Part shown: positions 10,977 to 22,120 of the stretch, one piece after another | How positions within the stretch are numbered: the first letter of the stretch is position 1 | Layout: each line of letters starts with the position of its first letter | Assembly: GCA_947623305.1 (NCBI GenBank) | Contig: CANQGQ010000010.1 | Location: 54,687 to 118,686, forward strand | Direction: 5' to 3' | Origin: an uncultured Alistipes sp. | GTDB lineage: Bacteria; Bacteroidota; Bacteroidia; Bacteroidales; Rikenellaceae | DNA length: 64,000 bases | Translations under genes and position numbers: made by a program | Notes under the pieces: generated by a model | What the model saw: the letters and a program-made list of their open reading frames with translations, nothing else | What the model was told of the DNA's origin: nothing | Database searches by the model: none

Positions 10977-11384
10977 CCGCTACGCCTGACGCTATCATCG
11001 AAAAAGAGACAAAACCAGCCGGGAACCGAGACGATTGTTCTGCCGAAGGCCATTAAGGGCAACAGAATGACCGAAACGTAAGACGTGGGTTCTCCGGCCG
11101 GTTTTTTGTTAGCGCGATGGGCGGTCGATTCGCTTTCGATGGCTGTGGGCGCTCCCAATTGTTGTTGCAGCTTCCGTAAAGGCCGTGCGCTCCGTGTCAG
11201 TCAATAAAAAATGCGGGCAAATCACTCAACCCTTGTTCGAGGCCTTAGACTGCCCGCAAAAGAAGATCGAAGAAATGCCCACGCCGAAAAACAGCGCGAG
11301 CATCGACTTGAATCCTTCTTTTGCCAAAAGTGTCTAAGTTCCGAACAAAGAAGAAAAGCCGATGCGCTTTCAATATGTCTGAGA

Positions 11385-11466
11385 CAAAGATACGAAAAGC
11401 CGAGCAAAATGCCAAATTTATTTGAGCATTGTCGAGGCGAAGTATCTTCGGCGAAGCCAAAGATTA
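11385..11466 (-). repeat. 74-bp palindromic repeat family, one unit (minus orientation)
   Basis: CAAAGATA at 11385-11392 and CAAAGATTA at 11458-11466 flank GCCAAATTTATTTGAGCATTGTCGAGGCGAAGTATCTTCGGCGAAGC. Confidence 0.85.
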
Positions 11467-11521
11467 CGAAAAGTCGGGCAAAAAAGCAAATTTATTTACA
11501 TTGCATGCAGAAATAAAGCAA

Positions 11522-11553
11522 CAGACCGCCATAAACATTCTCATGGCGGTCTG
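11522..11553 (-). terminator. probable terminator of tkt
   Basis: CAGACCGCCAT...ATGGCGGTCTG inverted repeat just downstream of the tkt stop. Confidence 0.55.
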
Positions 11554-11574
11554 CGACATATACTAATCCAAAAA

Positions 11575-13605
11575 TTACTTTCCGAGCAGCTTTTTCACCT
11601 CCTCGGCGACGGTTTTTCCGTTGTAGCCGAATTGTTCGTCGAGCACCTTGTAGGGCGCCGAATAGCCGAAATGATTCAACCCGTGAATGGTTCCGTTTTC
11701 GCCGACCAATCCCGCCAGATTCACGGGCAGGCCCGAGGTCATTCCGTAACGCGGGATTCCGGCCGGCAGGACCGTTTGCTGATACGAGCGCGGCTGGTCG
11801 CGGAACAGCCCCTCGCTCGGAACGTTCACCACGCGTACCGAAATGCCTTCGGCGGCCAGCAGCCGGGCCCCTTCGACCAATGTCGATACTTCCGATCCGT
11901 CGGCTACCAGAATGACGGCGGGTTTCGCAGCGTCCATGACGACATAACCGCCTTTGGAAATCTGCATGGACTCCTTGCGACGGCTCTGGCTCAACACCGG
12001 CAGCGTCGCGATATTTTGACGTGAAAGAATCAATGCCACGGGACGGTGCTCTTCGAGCGCCAATTTCCAAGCCGATACGGTTTCGTCGCCGTCGGCCGGA
12101 CGCAACACGACCATCGAACGTTCGCCCCGATGATTGTGCAAATGCTCCATCAGCCGGATCTGCGCCTCCTGTTCGATCGGCTGGTGCGTCGGGCCGTCTT
12201 CGCCCACCCGGAACGAATCGTGCGTCCAGATGTAGATCACGTGCAGCCGCATCAGGGCCGACAGACGCACGGCCGGCTTCATGTAATCCGAGAATACGAA
12301 GAACGTGCCGCATGCCGGAATCACGCCGCCGTGGAGCGCCATGCCGTTCATGACGCAAGCCATCGTCAGCTCCGACACGCCCGCCTGGAAGAATTTTCCG
12401 GAAAAATCGCTCTTCGCAAAGGCTTTCGTTTTCTTGAGATAGCCGTCCGTTTTGTCCGAGTTGGAGAGGTCGGCCGATGCGACGATGAGATTCTCCACCT
12501 TGTCGGCCAGCACGCCCAACACCGAGGCCGAAGCCGCACGCGTCGCGCTGTCGGCCTTCAGTTCGATGCTGTTCCAGTCGATTTTGGGAAGCTCGCCGGT
12601 GAAGAATCCGTCGAGTTTATGCGCCAAGTCGAGATGCTCCGAACGCCACGACTTTTCGACCTCGGCCTGTTTTTTCGCCCATTCGCGCAACTGTCCGCGC
12701 CGTTCGTCGAAGGCCTCGCGGCTCTCCTCGAAGAACGTGAACGGATGTTCGGGATCGCCGCCCAAATGTTTCACCGTAGCGGCGAAATCGGCGCCGGCAG
12801 CCGATAACGGTTGGCCATGCGTCGAGACCTTGTTTTCGTAACTGTTTCCGTCGGGGCCCACGGCGCCGCGGCCCATCGTCGTGCGGCCGATGATCAACGT
12901 TGGCCGTTCGGTCTCGGCATTGGCCGCAGTGAGCGCTTTGCGCAGGGCGTCGATGTCGTGTCCGTCGACCGACAGCACGTTCCAACCCCACGCTTTGTAT
13001 TTCATGGCGACGTCCTCGCTGTCCACGGCGTCGACGGTCGTCGAAAGCTGGATGTTGTTCGAGTCGTAATACACGATGAAGTTCGAGAGGCCCAAGTGGC
13101 CGGCGATGCGGCCCACGCCCTGCGAAATCTCCTCCTCGACGGCACCATCCGAAATGTAGGCATAGGTCTTGTGGGCCGTCCACTCGCCGAACCGGCTTGC
13201 GAGGAACCGTTCGGCGATTGCGGCGCCGAGGGCCATGGCATGACCCTGGCCCAACGGGCCGGAGGTGTTCTCGATTCCCCGCAGTACCTCGACTTCGGGG
13301 TGGCCGGGCGTAACGCTTCCCCACTGCCGCAACGACTGCAAATCTTCCAACGTGAAGTGCCCGGCCATCGACAGCACCGAGTAGAGCATCGGCGCCATGT
13401 GTCCCGGGTCGAGGAAGAACCGGTCGCGGAAGGGATAATCCATGCGATCGGGGTCATAGCGCAGAAACTCGGTAAAGAGCACCGTAACGAAATCCGCACC
13501 GCCCATGGCACCGCCCGGGTGTCCCGATTTGGCCCGCTCGACCATAGCGGCCGACAGGATTCGGATGTTATCGGCCACCCGCGAAAGTTTGGTATTCGTA
13601 GCCAT
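11575..13605 (-). CDS. tkt: transketolase
   Basis: 676 aa; AKSGHPGGAMGGADFVTVLF, GHAMALGAAIAERFLA, HDSFRVGEDGPTHQPIEQ. Confidence 0.96.
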   Translation of the reverse strand: MATNTKLSRVADNIRILSAAMVERAKSGHPGGAMGGADFVTVLFTEFLRYDPDRMDYPFRDRFFLDPGHMAPMLYSVLSMAGHFTLEDLQSLRQWGSVTPGHPEVEVLRGIENTSGPLGQGHAMALGAAIAERFLASRFGEWTAHKTYAYISDGAVEEEISQGVGRIAGHLGLSNFIVYYDSNNIQLSTTVDAVDSEDVAMKYKAWGWNVLSVDGHDIDALRKALTAANAETERPTLIIGRTTMGRGAVGPDGNSYENKVSTHGQPLSAAGADFAATVKHLGGDPEHPFTFFEESREAFDERRGQLREWAKKQAEVEKSWRSEHLDLAHKLDGFFTGELPKIDWNSIELKADSATRAASASVLGVLADKVENLIVASADLSNSDKTDGYLKKTKAFAKSDFSGKFFQAGVSELTMACVMNGMALHGGVIPACGTFFVFSDYMKPAVRLSALMRLHVIYIWTHDSFRVGEDGPTHQPIEQEAQIRLMEHLHNHRGERSMVVLRPADGDETVSAWKLALEEHRPVALILSRQNIATLPVLSQSRRKESMQISKGGYVVMDAAKPAVILVADGSEVSTLVEGARLLAAEGISVRVVNVPSEGLFRDQPRSYQQTVLPAGIPRYGMTSGLPVNLAGLVGENGTIHGLNHFGYSAPYKVLDEQFGYNGKTVAEEVKKLLGK

Positions 13606-13731
13606 ATTTTTATTAAGTTGTTTTTGCTGCTAATGCAAGTCTTATTAAATCGTTTTGCTGCTAATCGTACAAATAAAAGTCCGGAACGGGTACGGCGCCC
13701 CGTTCCGGCTATAAAGATAACGAAATTTTCG

Positions 13732-15006
<1,275 letters not shown>

Positions 15007-15015
15007 TGCTTTTCC

Positions 15016-15699
15016 TTATTTCGCTCGTTTGGCGAGCACTTCGTCGATCAGACCGTACTCCTGGGCCTCCTTGGCCGTCAGCCAGTAGTCGCGATCGGCG
15101 TCTTTCTCGATCTTCTTGACCGGCACGCCCGAATGCGTCGAAAGAATCTCGTAGAGTTCGCGTTTGGTCTTGGCGATTTCGCGGGCCGTGATTTCGATGT
15201 CCGAAGCCTGCCCCTGGGCGCCGCCCAACGGCTGATGGATCATCACCCGCGAATGCGGCAGGGCGGAACGTTTGCCGTTGGCGCCGGCCGTCAGCAACAC
15301 GGCCGCCATCGAAGCCGCAAGCCCCGTGCAGATGGTCGCCACGTCGGGCGCCACCAACTGCATGGTGTCGTAAATGCCCAATCCGGCCGATACGGAACCG
15401 CCCGGCGAATTGATATAGATCTGAATATCTTTTTCGGGATCGACCGATTCGAGAAAGAGCAGCTGGGCCTGAATGATGTTGGCCGCATCATCGTAGATCG
15501 GGGCGCCGAGGAAGATGATGCGATCCATCATCAAACGCGAAAAGACATCCATCGTAGCGACGTTCAGCTGCCGCTCCTCGATGATGGTCGGCGAGACGTA
15601 CGAGGCGTTCACCGACTGGAAATCGTGCAGTTTCAACGAGCTGATTCCGCACTGCATTCGTGCGTATTTTTCGAACTCCGATTGGTGGTTGTTTCCCAT
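15016..15699 (-). CDS. clpP: ATP-dependent Clp protease proteolytic subunit
   Basis: [64 protein letters not shown]. Confidence 0.97.
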   Translation of the reverse strand: MGNNHQSEFEKYARMQCGISSLKLHDFQSVNASYVSPTIIEERQLNVATMDVFSRLMMDRIIFLGAPIYDDAANIIQAQLLFLESVDPEKDIQIYINSPGGSVSAGLGIYDTMQLVAPDVATICTGLAASMAAVLLTAGANGKRSALPHSRVMIHQPLGGAQGQASDIEITAREIAKTKRELYEILSTHSGVPVKKIEKDADRDYWLTAKEAQEYGLIDEVLAKRAK

Positions 15700-15899
15700 A
15701 TTTTATTCGGTTTTATTCATTCTTATCTTCTCTTTTCACGCTTGCCGCTCGGTGAACGCAGCCTGCGGAGGAGAGCCCTCGGGCGAGCCTCCGCCGCCCC
15801 GAGGCTGCGGCTCGCGCGGCTTACAGAGCCGCTTTTTTATTAACTTGGTCGCGGTGCTGTCGTTGGTTTTCTCCTTCCCGACCGTGCGACCCGTTCCAG

Positions 15900-15945
15900 T
15901 TAATAAAAAAGGCTTTGCAAACATCACGCCTGCAAAGTCCTTGTT
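15900..15945 (-). terminator. terminator of tig
   Basis: Minus strand ACTTTGCAGGCGTGATGTTTGCAAAG then CCTTTTTTATTAA. Confidence 0.6.
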
Positions 15946-15961
15946 CCGCTTTTTTCGGGGA

Positions 15962-17290
15962 TCAATGCAGTTCGCGGGCCATTTTTGCGAAATCATCGGC
16001 GGAAATTGCCTTCTCCGTTACGGTGATCTTCGACTTCACGGCCTCGACCACCTTCACCTCGAAGAGCTTTTCGTAGATCTTCTGCGACTGGTTCTTGTCA
16101 TCGAGAATCCGTTTCGCGTAGTTTTCCAGCATGTCGTCCGGCGCCGACGGCATGCCGTATTGAGCGAATTGAGCTGCTGCCAGCGCTTTGGCTTCGGCCG
16201 TCGCCTCCTCCTTCGTTACGGTCAAGTTGTCGGTCTGGATGAAATGCTTCTGCAAGTAGTTCCACGTGAACATTTTTAAGAATTGGTCGAAATCCTTATT
16301 AATGTCATCCATCGTGAACTTGCCCTCGTTGATGGTATAGAGCCAGCGTTTCAGGAAGGCTTCGGGCATCTTCAGCCCCGCTTTTTCGATCAGATAGTCG
16401 CGCAACTGCAACGTGAAGAGGTAATCGCTCTCGCGCGACAACTCCGCATTGATTCGTTCGTCGATGAATTTGTCGAGCGACGCCTCATCGGTAACATTCC
16501 CTTGCGGGAAAGCCATCTTGAAAAATTCGTCGTTCAGTTCGGGTTCGGCGAACTTGCGGATTTTGGTGATCTCCAGCGTAAATTCGGGTTTGATGTTCGC
16601 CAGCTCGGGTTCCTTGACTTGCAGGATCGCGGCCCGTTGGGAGGGATTCTTGTAGAGCTCGTTGATGTTCACGTCGGTCTTGTAGCCTACTTTCTTGCCG
16701 ATGAAGGGTTTGCGCTCCTCCTCCGTCATCGAGATCAGCCCTAAATAGGCATCCGAAACCTGCATGTCGCCGTTGTCGAGCGTTACGCTCAACGCCTCGT
16801 CGGAGGTTACCTCATCGACGTCGACCAACCGTCCGTATCCGCGCAGGAAGTTCGAACGATAGTCGCCGTGCATCTTCTTGTCGATCTTGATGCGGTGGTA
16901 GGTCATCTTGTCTTTTTCCGACAACGCCAATTCGATGGCGGGCGCCTCGCCGAACTCGAATACGAACTCGAATTCGGTGTTGTTTTCGAAATCGAAATCG
17001 CCCTGTTCTTCCGACGGAATGACGTCGCCCAAATAGTCGATCTTCTCTTTCTGGAGATATTCGAACACGGCGTTCGAGGCGGTGCGGTAGGACTGTTCGG
17101 CCAGCACGCTCTTGCCGTACATTTTCTTGATGACGCCCATCGGCACCATGCCCGGACGGAAGCCCGGGATGTTGGCCTTGCGGCGATAGGTGCGGAGCTC
17201 CTTCTCGACCGCTTCGCCGTAATCGGCCTCTGCGACGGTTACCCGAACCAACGAGCTGCCTCCGTCGCGTTGTTCTCTTGCGATTTTCAT
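15962..17290 (-). CDS. tig: trigger factor
   Basis: VTVAEADYGEAVEKELRTYRRKANIPGFRPGMVPMGVIKKMYG. Confidence 0.93.
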   Translation of the reverse strand: MKIAREQRDGGSSLVRVTVAEADYGEAVEKELRTYRRKANIPGFRPGMVPMGVIKKMYGKSVLAEQSYRTASNAVFEYLQKEKIDYLGDVIPSEEQGDFDFENNTEFEFVFEFGEAPAIELALSEKDKMTYHRIKIDKKMHGDYRSNFLRGYGRLVDVDEVTSDEALSVTLDNGDMQVSDAYLGLISMTEEERKPFIGKKVGYKTDVNINELYKNPSQRAAILQVKEPELANIKPEFTLEITKIRKFAEPELNDEFFKMAFPQGNVTDEASLDKFIDERINAELSRESDYLFTLQLRDYLIEKAGLKMPEAFLKRWLYTINEGKFTMDDINKDFDQFLKMFTWNYLQKHFIQTDNLTVTKEEATAEAKALAAAQFAQYGMPSAPDDMLENYAKRILDDKNQSQKIYEKLFEVKVVEAVKSKITVTEKAISADDFAKMARELH

Positions 17291-17569
17291 AATTATGCTT
17301 TCTCTATTCGATTAGTCATCAATCCGTGCGATTAACCGTCCGTCGGTTCGATCGGCCGTCCGTTCCGTCGACGGTCCGTCGTTGCCGGTCGTTCGTTGCA
17401 CCTCCGATTTTGCGATTCCGCCGAAACCGGCTGGCAAATGTACGAAATAATTCCGTCCGTCGCAAATAATTGACCGGCGAGACGAGGAAATTCGACCGAT
17501 TAAGGAAACGAAAAGGCGAAATCCGCGAAAAAATCCCTATCTTTACCTGAAATCGAACCTTTATTCACG

Positions 17570-19789
17570 ATGAAACGAATGCGAATGACCGTCGTTTGGG
17601 GCCTGCTCGCGCTGACCGCGACCGCCCAGAACGAACCTTACCGGAATCCGGAACTCGCGCCCGAAGTGCGTGCCGATGACCTGCTGCAACGATTGACCCT
17701 CGACGAGAAAATCGGATTGATGAAAGACGTCTCGATGCCCGTCGACCGGTTGGGTATCCGTGCCTACAACTGGTGGAGCGAAGCCTTGCACGGCGTGGGC
17801 CGGGCCGGATTGGCGACCGTTTTTCCGCAGTCCATCGGTATGGCGGCCTCGTTCGACGACGAACTGGTCTATCGCGTATTCGACGCCGTGAGCGACGAGG
17901 CCCGTGCCAAATTTCACGAGAGCCGCCGCAACGGCACCCATACGCGTTACCGCGGACTGACTTTCTGGACGCCCAACATCAACATCTTCCGCGACCCGCG
18001 TTGGGGCCGCGGACAGGAGACCTACGGCGAAGACCCCTATCTGACGGCCCGTATGGGCGTGGCTGTGGTGCGGGGGTTGCAGGGGCCCGATACGGCCCGT
18101 TTCGACAAGCTCCATGCCTGTGCCAAACATTTCGCCGTGCACTCCGGCCCGGAGTGGAACCGCCATTCGTTCGATGCCCGTCAGGTCGATGCCCGCGATT
18201 TGTGGGAGACTTACCTGCCCGCCTTCAAGGCCTTGGTGCAGCAGGGCGGCGTCGAGGAGGTGATGTGTGCCTACAACCGCTACGAAGGCGAACCGTGTTG
18301 CGGCAGCAACCGGCTGCTACACACCATTCTGCGCGATTTGTGGGGCTATCGGGGCATCGTCGTCAGCGACTGCAAGGCCATCAACGATTTCTACGAAACC
18401 GGCCATCACGAAACCCATCCCGATGCGGCTCATGCGTCGGCCGATGCGGTCCTCACGGGCACCGACGTGGAGTGCGGAAACAGCTATCTGTCGCTGAAAC
18501 AGGCCGTCGAACAGGGATTGATTACCGAAGCGCAAATCGACGTCAGTGTGCGCCGCTTGCTGCGGGCCCGTTTCGCTTTGGGCGAGATGGATGACGACCG
18601 CGTCGTGCCGTGGAGCCGCATACCGACCTCCGTGATCGACTGCCCGGAACACCGCGCCTTGGCGTTGCGAATGGCGCGCGAAACGATGACGCTGCTGCAA
18701 AACCGCGATAATCTGCTTCCGCTGCGCCGCGAAGATGCCGAGCAAATCGTCGTCATGGGGCCGAACGCCGCCGATTCGATCATGCAATGGGGCAACTACA
18801 ACGGATTTCCGTCGCATACCGTTACTATTTTGGAGGGCATCCGAGCCAAAGCGGGCGACCGCGTGCGTTATGTCGACGGCTGCGGTCTGATCGATCACCG
18901 CATTCCCGATTCGCCGGCCGATGCTGCGAAGCTGCTCCGCTCCGGTAAGGGCAGCTACCACACAATGACGGTGGAAGAAGCGGTCGCAGCGGTCGGCGAT
19001 GCGCGATATGTCCTCTTCGTAGGAGGTATTTCGCCCGCTGTCGAAGGCGAGGAGATGAAGGTCGACTACCCGGGCTTCCGCGGCGGCGATCGCACGGAGA
19101 TCGAACTCCCCGCCGTACAGCGCGAATTGATCGCCGCCCTGCACCGTGCGGGAAAACAAATCGTCTATGTCAACTGTTCGGGATCGGCCGTTGCCCTCGA
19201 ACCCGAAACGCAGTATTGCGATGCGATTTTGCAGGCCTGGTACCCGGGACAAGCCGGCGGTACGGCGGTGGCCGATGTCCTTTTCGGCGATTACAATCCC
19301 GCCGGACGTCTGCCCGTTACGTTCTACAAACACCTGTCGCAACTGCCCGATTTCGAGGATTACAGCATGCGGGGACGCACGTACCGTTACTTTCGCGGCG
19401 AACCGCTCTTTCCGTTCGGATACGGATTGAGTTACACGACGTTTGCCTACGACAAGGCGGAATTGTCGGCCGACCGCATCGCTGCGGGCGACGAGGTGCG
19501 GCTGACGGTCGATCTGCGTAACAGCGGGCCGCGCGACGGCGAGGAGGTCGTACAGGTCTATGTCCGTCGCAACGACGATGCCGACGGCCCGTCGAAAAGT
19601 TTGCGGGCGTTCCGGCGCGTGGCCGTTCCGGCGGGCGAACGGACGCAAGTCGTTTTCACGCTCGACCGTTCGGCCTTCGAGAGCTTCGATCCCGCTACCG
19701 CTACGATGCGCACGCTGCCGGGAACCTATACGATCTACTACGGAGGTTCTTCGGCGACCGATCGGGCTTTGGAACTGCAATTGGAATAG
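17570..19789 (+). CDS. glycoside hydrolase family 3 (beta-glucosidase/xylosidase-like)
   Basis: WWSEALHGVGRAG, TFWTPNINIFRDPRWGRGQETYGEDPYL, GIVVSDCKAI, C-terminal FnIII-like domain. Confidence 0.93.
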   Translation: MKRMRMTVVWGLLALTATAQNEPYRNPELAPEVRADDLLQRLTLDEKIGLMKDVSMPVDRLGIRAYNWWSEALHGVGRAGLATVFPQSIGMAASFDDELVYRVFDAVSDEARAKFHESRRNGTHTRYRGLTFWTPNINIFRDPRWGRGQETYGEDPYLTARMGVAVVRGLQGPDTARFDKLHACAKHFAVHSGPEWNRHSFDARQVDARDLWETYLPAFKALVQQGGVEEVMCAYNRYEGEPCCGSNRLLHTILRDLWGYRGIVVSDCKAINDFYETGHHETHPDAAHASADAVLTGTDVECGNSYLSLKQAVEQGLITEAQIDVSVRRLLRARFALGEMDDDRVVPWSRIPTSVIDCPEHRALALRMARETMTLLQNRDNLLPLRREDAEQIVVMGPNAADSIMQWGNYNGFPSHTVTILEGIRAKAGDRVRYVDGCGLIDHRIPDSPADAAKLLRSGKGSYHTMTVEEAVAAVGDARYVLFVGGISPAVEGEEMKVDYPGFRGGDRTEIELPAVQRELIAALHRAGKQIVYVNCSGSAVALEPETQYCDAILQAWYPGQAGGTAVADVLFGDYNPAGRLPVTFYKHLSQLPDFEDYSMRGRTYRYFRGEPLFPFGYGLSYTTFAYDKAELSADRIAAGDEVRLTVDLRNSGPRDGEEVVQVYVRRNDDADGPSKSLRAFRRVAVPAGERTQVVFTLDRSAFESFDPATATMRTLPGTYTIYYGGSSATDRALELQLE

Positions 19790-19819
19790 AAGGGGGGGGG
19801 CGGTAGCCCCTCTTTCTTC

Positions 19820-20899
19820 TTATTCGTCGATCACCTCCATCTGTTGCCGGACGGACTCCTCGTGCACGGCCTGCAACACACGCCGCATGAATCCGCCCTC
19901 CATGCCGAGCTCCTCGGCCTGCGCCGCCCGACGAGCTAACAACTCCTCGTAACGGGCTGTCTGCAAAACGGGCATGGCATGCTCCCGTTTGTATCGCCCG
20001 ATTTCGCGGGCGACGTGCATCCGTCGGGCCAGCAAATCCAACAGCCGATCGTCCAATTTGTCGATTTCGCTGCGCAGCGAATCGAGACTTTCGGTCGTCG
20101 CGACGGTTTCGCGGATGACCAACCGGCGGCAAATCTCCGCCAACGCGCAGGGCGTCAGCTGTTGTGCCTTGTCGCTCCACGCCGCGTCCGGATTGCAATG
20201 GGCCTCGACGATCAATCCGTCGAATCCCAAATTCATCGCCTGTTGGGCCAACGGCGCCACCGCGTCGCGCCGGCCTCCGATATGGCTCGGGTCGCAAAAG
20301 AGAGGCAGTTGCGGCAGGCGGCGATGCAACTCGATCGGCACGCTCCACAAAGGCAGATTGCGGTAGACGCTCTTTTCCGCCGAAGTGAATCCGCGATGAA
20401 TGGCTCCCAACCGGCGCAGACCGGCGTTGTAGAGCCGTTCGATAGCGCCGATCCACAGCTCGAGGTCGGGGCTGACCGGATTTTTTATTAAGACGGGGGT
20501 GTCGGAGCCGTACCTTTGCAAGGCGTCGGCGATCTCCTGCACGGCGAACGGATTGGCCGACGTACGGGCCCCGATCCACAACAGGTCGACACCGCCGTCG
20601 AGGGCCGCCGTTACGTGTTCGCGGTTGGCCACCTCCGTCGCAGTGTACATGCCCGTCTCCCGCTTCACGCGACGCAGCCAGGCAAGCCCTTCGGTACCGA
20701 CGCCTTCGAATCCGCCCGGCTTGGTGCGGGGCTTCCACAGGCCGGCCCGAAAGATCCGGAATCCTGCGGCGGCCAACTCGCGGGCGGTCTCGATGAGCTG
20801 CTCCTCGGTCTCGGCGCTGCATGGCCCTGCGATCGTCAAGGGACGACGAGTTTCCACATCCGGAAAAAGTCGGGATTGCAAATTTTCCATGGTCTGCAA
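19820..20899 (-). CDS. bifunctional 3-deoxy-7-phosphoheptulonate synthase / chorismate mutase type II
   Basis: GPCSAETEEQLIETARELAAAGFRIFRAGLWKPRTKPGGFEGVG; C-terminal LRSEIDKLDDRLLDLLARRMHVAREIGRYKREH. Confidence 0.93.
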   Translation of the reverse strand: MQTMENLQSRLFPDVETRRPLTIAGPCSAETEEQLIETARELAAAGFRIFRAGLWKPRTKPGGFEGVGTEGLAWLRRVKRETGMYTATEVANREHVTAALDGGVDLLWIGARTSANPFAVQEIADALQRYGSDTPVLIKNPVSPDLELWIGAIERLYNAGLRRLGAIHRGFTSAEKSVYRNLPLWSVPIELHRRLPQLPLFCDPSHIGGRRDAVAPLAQQAMNLGFDGLIVEAHCNPDAAWSDKAQQLTPCALAEICRRLVIRETVATTESLDSLRSEIDKLDDRLLDLLARRMHVAREIGRYKREHAMPVLQTARYEELLARRAAQAEELGMEGGFMRRVLQAVHEESVRQQMEVIDE

Positions 20900-21081
20900 A
20901 AGTAACGAAAAAAACGCAAAAAAATCGAGCGGATTCCCCGTTTTATTCCGGAGTTTTTGCTATCTTTGTGCCAGTAATATAGATAGGGTTGCGAACGGAC
21001 GCGAACGTGTTGGCTGTAAACGGAATACGGCATCGCAGCAGACTGTTCGCCTGCATTTTTTTGTTTGGGTGATAATACGTT

Positions 21082-22101
21082 ATGGGACTTTTTTCTCTGA
21101 CCGAAGAGCTGGCCATCGACCTCGGAACGGCCAATACGCTGATTATTTATAACGGGAAGGTCGTCGTCGACGAACCTTCCATCGTGGCGCTCGATGTGCA
21201 TTCGGGCAAGCTCAAGGCCATCGGCCAGGTGGCCCATCAGATGCACGAAAAGACCAATCCGAACATCAAGACCATCCGCCCGCTCAAGGACGGCGTGATC
21301 GCCGACTTTACGGCCACGGAGATGATGTTGCGCGGGATGATCCAGAAGGTCAAGGTCTCGGGCAAGCTGTTCGCACCGTCGCTCCGCATGGTGATCTGCA
21401 TTCCGTCGGGTTCGACCAACGTCGAAATCCGCGCCGTGCGCGATTCGGCGGAACATGCCGGCGGCCGCGAGGTCTGCATGATCTACGAACCGATGGCCGC
21501 CGCACTGGGGGCCGGATTGGATGTCGAGGCACCCGAGGGCAACATGGTCATCGACATCGGCGGCGGTACGTCGGAAATCGCCTGCATCTCGTTGGGCGGT
21601 ATTGTCTGCTCGGAGAGTATCAACATCGCGGGCGACGTCTTTACCAACGACATCCAGACCTACGTCCGTCAGCAACACAACATTCGAATCGGCGAACGCA
21701 CGGCCGAAGCCATCAAGTGCGCCATCGGCGCCGCCTGCTCCGACTTGGAGGAGGAACCCGAAGATTTCGTCGTTACGGGCCCCAACATGCTGACCGCCCT
21801 GCCGCAAACCGTCTCGCTTTCGTACAGCGAAATCGCCTATGCGTTGGGAAAGTCGCTGGCCAAGATTGATATGGCGTTGATGAAGGTGCTCGAATCCATG
21901 CCGCCCGAACTCTATACCGACATCGTGAAGAACGGCATCTACCTCGCCGGTGGCGGGGCACTGCTCAAAGGGCTCGACCGTCGGCTGAACGAAAAGACCG
22001 GCATTCCGTTCCACATCGCCGAAGACCCGTTGCGGGCCATCGCCCGCGGTACGGGCATCGCTTTGAAGAACATCAACCGGTTCTCGTTCCTCATGAAGTA
22101 A
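21082..22101 (+). CDS. mreB: rod shape-determining protein MreB
   Basis: LAIDLGTANTLIIYNGKVVVDEPSIVA, DIGGGTSEIA; TATCTTTG at 20961-20968. Confidence 0.97.
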   Translation: MGLFSLTEELAIDLGTANTLIIYNGKVVVDEPSIVALDVHSGKLKAIGQVAHQMHEKTNPNIKTIRPLKDGVIADFTATEMMLRGMIQKVKVSGKLFAPSLRMVICIPSGSTNVEIRAVRDSAEHAGGREVCMIYEPMAAALGAGLDVEAPEGNMVIDIGGGTSEIACISLGGIVCSESINIAGDVFTNDIQTYVRQQHNIRIGERTAEAIKCAIGAACSDLEEEPEDFVVTGPNMLTALPQTVSLSYSEIAYALGKSLAKIDMALMKVLESMPPELYTDIVKNGIYLAGGGALLKGLDRRLNEKTGIPFHIAEDPLRAIARGTGIALKNINRFSFLMK

Positions 22102-22120
22102 CGGAGGAGGGGGTCGGGAC

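Noticed and set aside
17330-17400. Repeated CCGTCCGT-like motifs upstream of tig
   Set aside because: Short, irregular low-complexity sequence without fixed spacing or hairpin
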